This document shows, piece after piece, positions 53,396 to 62,257 of a stretch of DNA of 64,000 nt. Under the pieces are notes generated by a model, which was given only the letters and a program-made list of their open reading frames with translations, was not told the DNA's origin and made no database searches. Where the stretch lies: assembly GCA_023955225.1 (NCBI GenBank), contig JAGSGJ010000007.1, positions 4,209-68,208 of the forward strand, written 5' to 3'. The DNA is from Sulfurovum sp. GTDB taxonomy: Bacteria > Campylobacterota > Campylobacteria > Campylobacterales > Sulfurovaceae. Within the stretch, counting starts at the first letter, position 1, and each line of letters starts with the position of its first letter. A program made the position numbers and the translations under genes.

Positions 53396-54391
53396 TTATT
53401 TTAAACTGTCAAGCATCTCTTGGAATGCTTTTTCAAATGCTTCAAGTCCCTCATTTAAGAGTTGGCTATACACTTCATCCATATCAAATCCATTATCGGC
53501 TAATTTTGTGAAGTAGCCGTTAATATCATTCTCTTCCAACGGGAATTTAGGTGCCGGTGCTTTTTTAGCGATGAATGCTTCTATCGTTGCAAGTGGTGCA
53601 GTATTGACAGAATGAGGTGCAAGTAGTTCTCTCATATAGTAATCTGCAGCCAAATCATCACCTTTGACCCCTGTACTTGCAAAAAGTGTACGAATACTAG
53701 GGGTGTGGTTTGCTTCGATAAGATTATAAATTTTTGCAGCATTGTAAATACCAGTTTTTGAAACAGACAACCCCTCTTTTTCCAGATCAGCATCCAGTAA
53801 TCTGTCAAAACGGCTTACAAAAACAGAGATCACTGCTTCTGCTCTCAATCCGCCATCTTTTTCAAAACAATCCAAGCCTTTTTTCATAGCCTTAAGAGAT
53901 TTCTGTGTTTGTTTAGGTGAAAAGATAAGTGTGGCATTGACAGAGATACCTGTACTTAGTAGTTCTGTCATAGCATCATATCCTGCTTCAGTTGCGGGTA
54001 CTTTTACCATGACATTAGGTTCGCCTATAGCAGCAAAAAGTCTTTTGCCTTCAGCCACAGTACCTTCTGTATCGTTTGAGAGGAAAGGATCAACTTCAAT
54101 AGAGATATACCCATCATTTCCTTCATCGTATAAAGGTCTTAATGCCTTTGCAGCAGTACGGATATCTTCTATAGCCAGTGCTTCATACTTCTCTTTTGGA
54201 CTTTTGTCCGAGAGAGAAGTTAACTGTTCTTTATAAGCAGGAGATGTCGTAATCGCAGAAGCAAAAATAGACGGATTACTTGTAGCACCATTAATGATAC
54301 CTTTTTCTATCAATGCTGTAAAATCATTTTTAAGAAAATCTCTCTCTACAAAATCCAACCATAAGGAGAACCCTATATCTCTATTTACCAT
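53396..54391 (-). CDS. tal: Transaldolase
   Basis: Pentose-phosphate transaldolase, 331 aa. Begins 'MVNRDIGFSLWLDFVERDFL', has 'KGIINGATSNPSIFASAI' and the Schiff-base Lys in 'PNVMVKVPATEAGYDAM'. The open frame runs to 54484 inside aat; I start at ATG 54391, with GGGAG 7 nt upstream and the family's usual opening. It overlaps the aat stop by 11 bp. Confidence 0.95.
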   Translation of the reverse strand: MVNRDIGFSLWLDFVERDFLKNDFTALIEKGIINGATSNPSIFASAITTSPAYKEQLTSLSDKSPKEKYEALAIEDIRTAAKALRPLYDEGNDGYISIEVDPFLSNDTEGTVAEGKRLFAAIGEPNVMVKVPATEAGYDAMTELLSTGISVNATLIFSPKQTQKSLKAMKKGLDCFEKDGGLRAEAVISVFVSRFDRLLDADLEKEGLSVSKTGIYNAAKIYNLIEANHTPSIRTLFASTGVKGDDLAADYYMRELLAPHSVNTAPLATIEAFIAKKAPAPKFPLEENDINGYFTKLADNGFDMDEVYSQLLNEGLEAFEKAFQEMLDSLK

Positions 54392-55118
54392 CTTCGTACT
54401 CCCACTTAAAATGCTGCCATGAGCCAAAATCCATAGGTTTTTCAAGCGTATTTTCAAGTGCATCAAGAAAGAGACCTCTCTCAACCACTTCCGCTCCTAA
54501 ACCCAGCATATGATCTGTTTTCATCTGACAATCTATAAAATCATAACCTCTCCTGCCTAAAACGTCACTTAGTGCTTTAAAAGCAACCTTGGATGCATCG
54601 GAGACCAAAGAGAACATTGACTCACCAAAAAATGCTTTTCCCATAGAAATACCATAAAGCCCTCCTACAAGTTTTCCCTCTTTATAGACTTCAACACTAT
54701 GCGCAAACCCCTCTTGATGCAGGCGTATATAGGCTTCCTCTATATCACTGACGATCCAGGAACTCTCTTGCCCCTCTCGGGACACAGTTGCACAATATTT
54801 GATCACATCTGAAAATTTTTCATCAAAAGTAACGCTGAATTTTCCAGAACGCAAGACCCTTTTAAATGATTTCTGTACTTTAAAATTTTCAGGATAAAGG
54901 AGAAGTCGCGGGTTAGGTGACCACCAAAGTATAGGGTCACCTTGACTGTACCAGGGAAATATCCCTTTTTTATATGCCGTAAGCAGTCTCTTTGAAGAGA
55001 GATCTCCTCCATAGGCAAGAAGGCCTTCCTCTGAAGCTAAACGCGGATCAGGAAAAGCCGTTGAATGTTTACTCAAGGGAGGGATAACATCATTACCCTC
55101 ATCAAATATAGAATCCAA
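54381..55118 (-). CDS. aat: Leucyl/phenylalanyl-tRNA-protein transferase
   Basis: Adds Leu/Phe to N-terminal Arg/Lys, feeding the N-degron pathway. 245 aa with 'FPDPRLASEEGLLAYGGDLS', 'GIFPWYSQGDPILWWSPNPR' and 'HSVEVYKEGKLVGGLYGISM', 'AFFGESMFSLVSDASK'. Placed next to clpA-clpS, which recognise such N-termini, so the whole pathway sits in one run. Confidence 0.97.
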   Translation of the reverse strand: MDSIFDEGNDVIPPLSKHSTAFPDPRLASEEGLLAYGGDLSSKRLLTAYKKGIFPWYSQGDPILWWSPNPRLLLYPENFKVQKSFKRVLRSGKFSVTFDEKFSDVIKYCATVSREGQESSWIVSDIEEAYIRLHQEGFAHSVEVYKEGKLVGGLYGISMGKAFFGESMFSLVSDASKVAFKALSDVLGRRGYDFIDCQMKTDHMLGLGAEVVERGLFLDALENTLEKPMDFGSWQHFKWEYEDGK

Positions 55119-55146
55119 CTATATATCCTTAACGAAAAAATTCAGC

Positions 55147-57333
55147 TTAACTTTGAAAATCAAAGTCTAAAGCCCCATTTTTATAGCTCACTTTCACAGA
55201 GCCGCCTTTTTTAAGTTTTCCAAAAAGTATCTCATCCGTCAGTGCCTCTTTGACTTTTGCATCTATGACGCGAGCAATGTGTCTAGCACCATAACGTTCA
55301 TCATAGCCCTCTTTGGCCAAATATTCTTTGGCTTTTTTAGCGAGAGTCACATTAACATTTTTAGGTTTAAGCAATAGGTTTAATTTATCTAACTCTCTAT
55401 CTACGATGGTGACAAGTACATCCAACCCGAGCGCATTAAATTCGATGGTAGCACTTAAACGGTTTCTAAATTCCGGAGAGAAGAAAGATGCCAATGCTTT
55501 ATCTGTCTTCATCGAAGTATCTTTATTGAAGCCCATGACATTGGCTTCTTTAGTACCGATGTTTGATGTCATGATGAGTATCACATTTTTAAAGTCAGAG
55601 ACCACACCATTATTATCTGTCAACTTCGCACCATCCATCACCTGAAGTAAAATGTTCATGATATCAGGATGTGCTTTTTCAATCTCATCAAGAAGTAAGA
55701 CGGTATGCGGATGTTTTTTGATCATCTCAGTCAACAGTCCGCCTTGCTCATACCCGACATACCCAGGAGGTGCACCCACTAAACGGCTGATAGTATGTGC
55801 TTCCATGTATTCACTCATATCCAATCTCTCAAAATGCACATGCATCGTTTTGGCAAGCTGTGTAGCAAGTGCTGTTTTACCTACACCTGTAGGACCGACG
55901 AATAAAAAGCTTCCTATCGGTCTATTATCAGCATTGAGCCCTGCATAGGAACGTTTAATAGCCGTTGCCAATGCACCTATAGCTTCATTTTGTCCGATGA
56001 TATGAGAGGCTAAATCTTTCTCCAGTGATTTCAGTTTTCTTGTATCATCCGTACCTATGACCGTTGAAGGGAGTTTCATGATCTTTGCTACACTTTCTTC
56101 AATGTCTTTAGGTTTGACGGTCACACCCTCTTCTCCTCTAAGCATAAAGTGTGCACCTACCTCATCGATGATATCCATCGCTTTATCTGGTAAAAATCTG
56201 TCATGCAGGTACTTTACAGAAAGGTCAATAGCCGACTGGAGTGCCGCGTCTGTAAATGTGATGTTATGATAATCCTCATACTTATGTTTGATCCCTTTTA
56301 GGATGGTCATCGTATCTTCAAGGCTTGGCTCTTCTACATCTATCTTGGCAAATCTACGGCTGAGCGCTTTGTCTTTGTCAAAAAAGTTTCTATACTCAGT
56401 ATAAGTTGTTGCACCGATACACTTCAAGTCTCCACGTGCAAGTGCAGGTTTGAGTAAGTTTGATGCATCCATACTTCCACCACTCGTTGCTCCAGCTCCC
56501 ACCATGGTATGAATCTCATCGATGAACAAGATAGCATCATCCTGTGCTGTAAGTTCCTTGATGATACCTTTGAGACGTTTCTCAAAATCACCTCTGTATT
56601 TCGTGCCCGCAACCAATGCACCCATGTCTAAAGCAAACACCTTTGAACCCTTGAGTATTTCGGGGACATCATCTTCAGAGATCTTAAGTGCCAATCCCTC
56701 AGCGATGGCTGTTTTACCCACACCTGGTTCACCTACAAGCAGAGGATTGTTTTTCTTACGTCTACAGAGCGTTTGCATGACACGTTCTATCTCATCTATA
56801 CGCCCTACTACCGGGTCTATTTTTCCCGTCTTGGCCAGTGATACTAGCTCCATGGTAAACTGGGCTAAAAGAGTTTGTTCTTCTTTCTGCTCTTCTGTAG
56901 TGTTGCCTACTTTATCGTACCGATGAGAGATAACCTCAAGTACATCTACACGTGTAATACCCTCTTTTTTCATCAAATACACCGCATACGAATGTTCTTG
57001 CATAAAGATCGCTGCTATCATATCACCAATGCTGGCTTCTGTTCTTCCAGAACTATGGATGTGCGTCATCATGTCATTGATAGCACGAGACAGTGCTACT
57101 GTCTCAAATGGTTCTACCGCTTCTTTCAGTGAGGGGATGGTCTTTGTGATATGCTCAGTGATACCTGACTCCAGAATTTTAAGGTCGGCATCCAGTATAG
57201 AAAGTATCTCTTCTCCTGCTACACTTTTCACTATCGACAAAAATACATGCTCTACTGTTAAGTATTCATGTCTGTTCTCTTTAGCGTACCCTACAGCTTG
57301 TTTAAATACATCGTTCAGTGCAATACTAATCAT
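55147..57333 (-). CDS. clpA: ClpA: AAA+ unfoldase subunit of ClpAP
   Basis: 728 aa from ATG 57333 (MISIALNDVFKQAV), with GAGGA 8-9 nt upstream; the longer frame to 57387 lies inside clpS. N domain (1-145), AAA-1 Walker A 'LVGEPGVGKTAIAEGLALK', AAA-2 Walker A 'FVGPTGVGKTALATQLAK' and Walker B 'TVLLLDEIEKAHPDIMNILL'. Works with ClpS at substrate delivery and ClpP (not in window). Lies 1 bp after clpS. Confidence 0.96.
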   Translation of the reverse strand: MISIALNDVFKQAVGYAKENRHEYLTVEHVFLSIVKSVAGEEILSILDADLKILESGITEHITKTIPSLKEAVEPFETVALSRAINDMMTHIHSSGRTEASIGDMIAAIFMQEHSYAVYLMKKEGITRVDVLEVISHRYDKVGNTTEEQKEEQTLLAQFTMELVSLAKTGKIDPVVGRIDEIERVMQTLCRRKKNNPLLVGEPGVGKTAIAEGLALKISEDDVPEILKGSKVFALDMGALVAGTKYRGDFEKRLKGIIKELTAQDDAILFIDEIHTMVGAGATSGGSMDASNLLKPALARGDLKCIGATTYTEYRNFFDKDKALSRRFAKIDVEEPSLEDTMTILKGIKHKYEDYHNITFTDAALQSAIDLSVKYLHDRFLPDKAMDIIDEVGAHFMLRGEEGVTVKPKDIEESVAKIMKLPSTVIGTDDTRKLKSLEKDLASHIIGQNEAIGALATAIKRSYAGLNADNRPIGSFLFVGPTGVGKTALATQLAKTMHVHFERLDMSEYMEAHTISRLVGAPPGYVGYEQGGLLTEMIKKHPHTVLLLDEIEKAHPDIMNILLQVMDGAKLTDNNGVVSDFKNVILIMTSNIGTKEANVMGFNKDTSMKTDKALASFFSPEFRNRLSATIEFNALGLDVLVTIVDRELDKLNLLLKPKNVNVTLAKKAKEYLAKEGYDERYGARHIARVIDAKVKEALTDEILFGKLKKGGSVKVSYKNGALDFDFQS

Positions 57334-57334
57334 A

Positions 57335-57634
57335 TCAACTATCCTCTTCAATGGTTGCGAGTAATGGAAACTCATTATCTTTGGCACGTTGCTTGACCTG
57401 CTGTGCTTTGGTTTGTGCTATTTCAAAGCTGTAGACACCGCATATGGCTTTGTCTTTTTCATGTATCTGCAACATGATCTGTTCTGCTTGTGCATGTGTC
57501 TTATGGAAAATACTCGTAAGTACCTCCACGACAAAATCCATACTCGTATAATCATCATTATGAAGTAACACTTTGAACATCTTTGGTTCGTGTAACTCTA
57601 ATTCTAGCTCTAACTCTTCTTCAAACTTTGGCAT
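57335..57634 (-). CDS. clpS: ClpS adaptor
   Basis: 99-aa N-degron adaptor. 'MFKVLLHNDDYTSMDFVVEV' includes the N-end residue pocket (Asn-Asp), and 'HKTHAQAEQIMLQIHEKDKA' is the conserved helical part. First in clpS-clpA-aat-tal, all on minus. Confidence 0.95.
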   Translation of the reverse strand: MPKFEEELELELELHEPKMFKVLLHNDDYTSMDFVVEVLTSIFHKTHAQAEQIMLQIHEKDKAICGVYSFEIAQTKAQQVKQRAKDNEFPLLATIEEDS

Positions 57635-57690
57635 ATTATGTTAAAATCCTCATAAATTATTCTATACTATTATACTAAAAAAACGGAGAA

Positions 57691-58329
57691 ATGCAAGTGC
57701 AATCACTTTTCATCACTGCAACCAACACTAACGTGGGGAAAACCCATACCACTGTTCAACTCATTGAAGCCTTTGCTTGCAAAGGTTTGTCTGTGGGTGC
57801 ATTTAAACCTATCGAAACAGGTGTAAGCACTATAGCACATGATGCCAGTTTACTCTTAAAAGCTTGCCAAAAGGTAAATGAGAAGTTTAAAGATCTCACA
57901 GAAAGTGACATTACAGCCTATACCTTTCCCCTCCCTGCAGCTCCTTTTTGTGCAGATATACACAAAGAGATAGTCATAGAGAAGATCCTTGAAAAATACC
58001 AAGAACTCTCACAACTCTGTGACATACTTTTAGTCGAAGGTGCCGGTGGTCTTATGGTACCTGTCACAAAAGATTTCATGATGATAGATCTGGCTAAAAA
58101 ACTGGAAGCAAAAGTCCTTTTAGTCACCCCTAGCCGACTAGGATGTATCAATGATACTTTGCTTTCCATGGAAGCGTTAAAATCGCAGAATATTGAGTTT
58201 GAGTGGTGTGTAAATCTATTTGAAGACAAGGAGACTTTTTCTGAAGTCACACAGCCTTTTTATGATGAAGTCTTCCCTGAGTGGTGGAGTGTTGAAAAAG
58301 GAATAAACAGGTTTATTAGCACCTATTAG
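57691..58329 (+). CDS. bioD: Dethiobiotin synthetase
   Basis: 212 aa, ATP-dependent ring closure in biotin synthesis. Walker A variant 'ITATNTNVGKTHTTVQLIEA', 'GAFKPIETGV' and 'ILLVEGAGGLMVPVTKDF'. ATG 57691 is only 2 nt after GGAG, while GTG at 57697 has an 8-nt gap, so the start may be two codons further in. A -10-like TATACT is upstream. Followed by a long hairpin before pyrB. Confidence 0.92.
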   Translation: MQVQSLFITATNTNVGKTHTTVQLIEAFACKGLSVGAFKPIETGVSTIAHDASLLLKACQKVNEKFKDLTESDITAYTFPLPAAPFCADIHKEIVIEKILEKYQELSQLCDILLVEGAGGLMVPVTKDFMMIDLAKKLEAKVLLVTPSRLGCINDTLLSMEALKSQNIEFEWCVNLFEDKETFSEVTQPFYDEVFPEWWSVEKGINRFISTY

Positions 58330-58330
58330 C

Positions 58331-58387
58331 TATAATAGAATTCTCAAAATACCCTAGGCGTTCATAATGGGTTTTCTGAGAATTCTA
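58331..58387 (+). promoter_or_regulatory. pyrB upstream promoter hexamer and 52-bp inverted repeat
   Basis: TATAAT at 58331-58336 can serve as a -10. TAGAATTCTCA-AAATACCC (58336-58354) faces GGGTTTTC-TGAGAATTCTA (58369-58387) with a 14-nt loop: the outer 11 bp pair perfectly, the inner 8 pair with 2-3 mismatches. It could terminate bioD or attenuate pyrB; no T run follows. pyrB starts 28 nt later. Confidence 0.5.
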
Positions 58388-58415
58388 ATTACAAATTAAA
58401 TCCACAAGGGCGAAT

Positions 58416-59294
58416 ATGCAACATCTGGTAGATACAAATAACTTAGCTGACACACAAATACAACAACTACTTCATGATGCCAAAACTTTCAAACAACAAC
58501 GTCCCCCTCAGCTGTTGAGAGACAAACTACTTATGACCCTTTTCTTTGAAGCATCAACACGCACACGAAGTTCTTTTGAAGTGGCAGCCAAGAGACTTGG
58601 CGCTGCAGTCGTACACCTTGACCCCGGTAAAAGTTCTACTAAAAAAGGTGAATCTCTCGAAGACACCTTTGCAAACCTTTGTGCAATGGAACCAGATGGG
58701 GTGATCATCCGTCACTCTGAAAATGATGCACCAGGAATCTTAGCCGATATGCAGATGACCTCTGTCATCAACGCTGGTGCAGGTAGCTATGCACACCCTA
58801 CACAAGCACTCCTCGATCTTTTTACCATGGTCGAGCATTTTAATGGAAACATTCAAGGTAAAACCATTGCCATTGTGGGTGATATCGTAAGTTCACGTGT
58901 GGCTAGCTCCGGTATTCGTCTGCTTACACGTATGGGGATGAATGTCATTTTAGTTGCACCCAAACCATTTATGCCCCAGAGTGATCTGCCTCAATATGAA
59001 AAACTCGAAGATGTCCTGGAGAACATAGATGTGATTATGTCTCTGAGAGCACAATTGGAACGTCATGCTTCCCCTATTTTCGATAATTATGATGAGTATG
59101 CAAAACATTACTGTATCGATCATAAGCGTTTAGCAGACAGAGACATTTTAGTGCTTCACCCTGGTCCGGTAATGAGAAATATAGATATCTCTGATGCCAT
59201 GCTTGAAGATGAACGATGTAAAGTGCTTGAGCAGGTCAAAAATGGTGTCTATATGCGGATGGCTATTTTGAAACTTCTTCTTTTGGATTCGTAA
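58416..59294 (+). CDS. pyrB: Aspartate carbamoyltransferase catalytic subunit
   Basis: 292-aa ATCase. Carbamoyl-phosphate loop 'FFEASTRTRSSFEVAAKRLG', 'SSTKKGESLEDTF', 'YAHPTQALLDLFTMVEHFN' and 'VLHPGPVMRNIDISDAM'. No pyrI in the window. The pabB-like gene follows 5-8 bp later. Confidence 0.97.
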   Translation: MQHLVDTNNLADTQIQQLLHDAKTFKQQRPPQLLRDKLLMTLFFEASTRTRSSFEVAAKRLGAAVVHLDPGKSSTKKGESLEDTFANLCAMEPDGVIIRHSENDAPGILADMQMTSVINAGAGSYAHPTQALLDLFTMVEHFNGNIQGKTIAIVGDIVSSRVASSGIRLLTRMGMNVILVAPKPFMPQSDLPQYEKLEDVLENIDVIMSLRAQLERHASPIFDNYDEYAKHYCIDHKRLADRDILVLHPGPVMRNIDISDAMLEDERCKVLEQVKNGVYMRMAILKLLLLDS

Positions 59295-59301
59295 AGAAGT
59301 G

Positions 59302-60276
59302 ATGCAATGGCTAGATAAAAAAGAAGGTTTTGAGGAAATAGACAAACTTTCACGTGCACGTACCCCTTTTCTTTTTATTAGCTCTTTTGATGGTGAGAAA
59401 ATATTTGCCAAGCCGCTTGATGACTTAGATGATGACATTTTCTATAAATTAGAAGATTGGCGTAACTACCCTGTGAAAAAACGTACAGAAGCGTTTACCT
59501 TCTCCAAATCTCCTGTTGATTTCAACACCTATAAAAAAGTACTGGGTGAAGTACTCGAGGAGATACGTTCCGGTAATACCTATTTACTTAATCTCACATT
59601 TAGAACACCTGTAGAGACGAACCTCACACTCAAAGACGTTTTCATCTATGCCAAAGCCAAATTTAAACTCTATTTTAAAGATGAGTTTATCTGCTTCTCT
59701 CCAGAGCGTTTTGTAGAGATAGAAGAGAATACCATAGCCACATACCCTATGAAGGGGACCATAAATGCCAACCTTCCTGATGCAAAAGAGACGATCTTGG
59801 CTGATCAAAAAGAGATGGCAGAACATGTCATGATAGTAGACCTTATGCGTAATGACCTGGGGATCATCGGTTCAGACGTTAAAGTAGAGAAGTTTCGTTA
59901 TGTCGAGAAGATCAAAGCGGGTGAAAAAGAACTCCTGCAAGTGAGTTCCAAGATCACAGCAACCCTTCCTACTGACTGGAAAGATAACTTGGGCACACTT
60001 CTTAGTCAAATACTTCCCGCAGGTTCCATCTCTGGGACACCTAAAAAGAGTACGGTAAATATCATTAAGCATGTAGAGAATTTTGATAGAAAATTTTATA
60101 CAGGCGTGTTTGGTGTTTTTGATGGGGAGTCCCTCCGTTCCGGGGTAATGATCCGTTTCATCGAAAAAGAAAATGGCACATTCTTTTACAAAAGTGGCGG
60201 AGGCATCACTATAGACTCTGATGCCAAAAGTGAATATGAAGAACTTCTAGACAAAATTTATTTGCCTTTATACTAA
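59302..60276 (+). CDS. pabB: Aminodeoxychorismate synthase component I (PabB-like)
   Basis: Chorismate-binding enzyme for p-aminobenzoate (folate). Motifs 'YLLNLTFRTPVETNL', 'FVEIEENTIATYPMKGTINA', 'EHVMIVDLMRNDLG', 'ILPAGSISGTPKKSTVNII' and 'FFYKSGGGITIDSDAKSEYE'. 324 aa from ATG 59302; a GTG at 59299 is in frame. It lacks the longer N-terminal part seen in some PabB, a compact form. A glutamine amidotransferase partner is not nearby. Confidence 0.9.
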   Translation: MQWLDKKEGFEEIDKLSRARTPFLFISSFDGEKIFAKPLDDLDDDIFYKLEDWRNYPVKKRTEAFTFSKSPVDFNTYKKVLGEVLEEIRSGNTYLLNLTFRTPVETNLTLKDVFIYAKAKFKLYFKDEFICFSPERFVEIEENTIATYPMKGTINANLPDAKETILADQKEMAEHVMIVDLMRNDLGIIGSDVKVEKFRYVEKIKAGEKELLQVSSKITATLPTDWKDNLGTLLSQILPAGSISGTPKKSTVNIIKHVENFDRKFYTGVFGVFDGESLRSGVMIRFIEKENGTFFYKSGGGITIDSDAKSEYEELLDKIYLPLY

Positions 60277-60352
60277 TATAAGACATGAGAAACAGTTGCA
60301 ATTTTATCAAAAATGATGTAAACTATTTTATAAAAATTTATAAAGGTTCCTT

Positions 60353-60664
60353 ATGTCTAAACTATTTTTGAGCATCTTATTCTCTTTTTTTCTACTCCTT
60401 CACACTACAGCCATAGCAGAAGAAGAGATAATCCCCAAAGACGCCAATGTAGAAATACAGGAAGTGCAAGAGAATGAAGCCCCTGAAGAGGCAGAATCTA
60501 CAGAAGTCACCGAGGAACAAGAGATCCAAACTGAAGTAACGGAAGAAGTACAAGAAGAAGTTGAACCTGAAGAGGTACTTTCTGAAGCAGAGAAAGAAGC
60601 TCTCGCAGCAGAAGAGGCCGAGTTACGTGAAGCAGGCATGGGAGAGGAACCTCTTGCCGAATAA
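60353..60664 (+). CDS. Small, highly acidic secreted protein
   Basis: 103 aa, unrecognised. It has a clear signal peptide (MSKLFLSILFSFFLLLHTTA, cleavage near AIA-EE) followed by about 80 residues dominated by Glu (runs such as 'ATEEQEIQTEV'-like blocks) with no Cys or aromatic core. It is likely periplasmic and disordered. AAAGG lies 7 nt before the ATG. Its 3' end is 4 bp from the convergent lipoprotein gene. Confidence 0.65.
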   Translation: MSKLFLSILFSFFLLLHTTAIAEEEIIPKDANVEIQEVQENEAPEEAESTEVTEEQEIQTEVTEEVQEEVEPEEVLSEAEKEALAAEEAELREAGMGEEPLAE

Positions 60665-60667
60665 AAA

Positions 60668-61192
60668 TTAACGGCAACCTCTCTTTGATCTGTGTGTCCA
60701 TGTATACGCCGAGTCATCCTTTACTTTAGAAAAATAAAGCTCCCCCGAATCTCTCCACGGGTCTATGATGATGCCCTCTTCCACTTTCCCGCCCTTGGTA
60801 ACTACCACCAAAGCATTATGTTCATAAAAATATTCCCCTATATTCGCACCCACCAAATGAAATTCAAAAGAGGCATAGTGTTTCTGGGAGAGATAGGCAT
60901 ATAAAGCATCACTCCAGTGATAACAAAGTCCTTTTTCACGTACGCCCACAGTCACTAAAAAGTTGTGAAATACAGGTGGAGAAGTAAGTTCAAACTCTTC
61001 TGTCAGTTTCTGTGTTTTATGGAAAATATCTTTGGAAAGCTGCATTGCTTCACTTTGAGGAATAGTGCTACCCAATGAATGAAAAAGAAGTGAGAGTTCT
61101 GTCACTTTGGCTTGTGATACAGAAGGTGCTGTGACCACACACCCTACAAGAAAAAGTGAAAGGATTAAAAATCTAAGACAATATCTGAGCAT
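60668..61192 (-). CDS. Putative lipoprotein with Cys-His-Asp papain/transglutaminase-like pattern
   Basis: 174 aa from ATG 61192 (MLRYCLRFLILSLFLVGC). The signal ends in the lipobox LVGC, Cys18. In the mature part 'EKGLCYHWSDALYAYL' (Cys90), 'YEHNALVVVTKGG' (His125) and 'IIIDPWRDSG' (Asp144) are ordered like a thiol-enzyme triad. I do not know the family; the enzyme reading is inference. It overlaps the rhomboid gene by 20 bp, with which it is likely cotranscribed. Confidence 0.6.
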   Translation of the reverse strand: MLRYCLRFLILSLFLVGCVVTAPSVSQAKVTELSLLFHSLGSTIPQSEAMQLSKDIFHKTQKLTEEFELTSPPVFHNFLVTVGVREKGLCYHWSDALYAYLSQKHYASFEFHLVGANIGEYFYEHNALVVVTKGGKVEEGIIIDPWRDSGELYFSKVKDDSAYTWTHRSKRGCR

Positions 61193-61853
61193 AATGATCA
61201 GGAAGGTATGAAACGATAGCCATGATGACCAGTACCATTGCAGCACTATAGGTCCATATCCATTTTGGATCTTTAGAGAGTACAAATCCACCTATAAAGC
61301 CTACTATAAGACCGCCTATATGGGCACTGACATCAATGGAAGGTATAGAAAGTCCTATCACAAGGTTAATCGCGATGATGATACCAAAGTCTTTCATGAA
61401 CGCTTTAGAGTGTGAGGCTATCTTTTCTCTATGTGCCAGGAAGAACCCTGCCAATGCACCAAAAATACCAAAGATAGCCCCAGATGCACCCACACCCACA
61501 GAGACAGGATGCATATAGAGTGATACAAGTCCACCAATAATCCCAGAGAAGAAGTAGATGCTTAAGTAAGACTTCGTGTCAAAGTACATCTCTGCACCAC
61601 GCCCTATGAGATAAAGAGAAAACATATTCATCAGAAGATGGGTCATACCACCATGTAAGAACATCGCAGTCAGTAGTCTCCACCACTCACCCTTCAGCAC
61701 GGTCAGTGGACCAAACAGTGCACCCATGTCTACAAGGGTCCGCATATCCATATCTATAAGACTTTGACTCAACAGTGCAGAAAAAAGATAGACTACAGAA
61801 CTGGATGCTATCAGTATATAGGTAAGGGTATAACGTTGGATGTCAGCCTTCAT
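61173..61853 (-). CDS. Rhomboid-family intramembrane serine protease
   Basis: 226 aa with about six to seven membrane segments. Catalytic Ser124 in 'GVGASGAIFGIFGALAGFFL' and His178 in 'DVSAHIGGLIVGFIGG', with Asn76 in 'MTHLLMNMFSLYLIGRGAE' and the Trp-Arg motif 'KGEWWRLLTAMFLHGG' all present, so it should be active. Substrate unknown; the neighbouring lipoprotein is one candidate. Confidence 0.93.
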   Translation of the reverse strand: MKADIQRYTLTYILIASSSVVYLFSALLSQSLIDMDMRTLVDMGALFGPLTVLKGEWWRLLTAMFLHGGMTHLLMNMFSLYLIGRGAEMYFDTKSYLSIYFFSGIIGGLVSLYMHPVSVGVGASGAIFGIFGALAGFFLAHREKIASHSKAFMKDFGIIIAINLVIGLSIPSIDVSAHIGGLIVGFIGGFVLSKDPKWIWTYSAAMVLVIMAIVSYLPDHYAQILS

Positions 61854-61859
61854 AGATGC

Positions 61860-62240
61860 CTAATAGATAGCATCTGCAAAGATCACACCATCCACGCCAC
61901 CTCTGGCTATTTTACTTATCTCTTTCTCACTATGTATGAGAACCAAGATACGTGTATCAAAAAGATACTCTTGTGCTATAGGGTGGATCATCAAAGCATC
62001 ATCTTCTTCACAGATGATGTATTTTGCACCTAAAGCATTGGCGAAGAGTGCATCATCTAGTGTATTTACGACGACTGAAAAAGGGATGTTATTGGCTTGG
62101 CAATGTTGTGCGTATGTGTGCGAATCAACCAAAGGTTCAAGTAAGATGATGTCATCAGCTTGACTCTTCTCAATGCCTTTAATAGAAAAAACTTTAAAAA
62201 AACGATTACTTTTTATCCACGGGTGTCCGATAATTATCAT
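61860..62240 (-). CDS. Conserved-looking 126-aa protein, unrecognised
   Basis: Starts MIIIGHPWIKSNRFFKVFSI at ATG 62240, AAGGA 6 nt upstream (frame opens at 62270). Alternating hydrophobic strands and helices ('ADDIILLEPL', 'PFSVVVNTLDDALFANALGA', 'RILVLIHSEKEISKIARGGV', 'DGVIFADAIY') look like a half TIM barrel. I could not assign a function. It lies 7 bp before the rhomboid gene. Confidence 0.6.
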   Translation of the reverse strand: MIIIGHPWIKSNRFFKVFSIKGIEKSQADDIILLEPLVDSHTYAQHCQANNIPFSVVVNTLDDALFANALGAKYIICEEDDALMIHPIAQEYLFDTRILVLIHSEKEISKIARGGVDGVIFADAIY

Positions 62241-62257
62241 GATTATTCCTTTAGTAT

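Noticed and set aside
60668..61291. 60668-61192 lipoprotein as the lasso B2 protease for the precursor at 63727
   Set aside because: It carries a lipobox and export signal, whereas B2 leader peptidases are cytosolic, and the Cys/His spacing does not match the B2 pattern I know.
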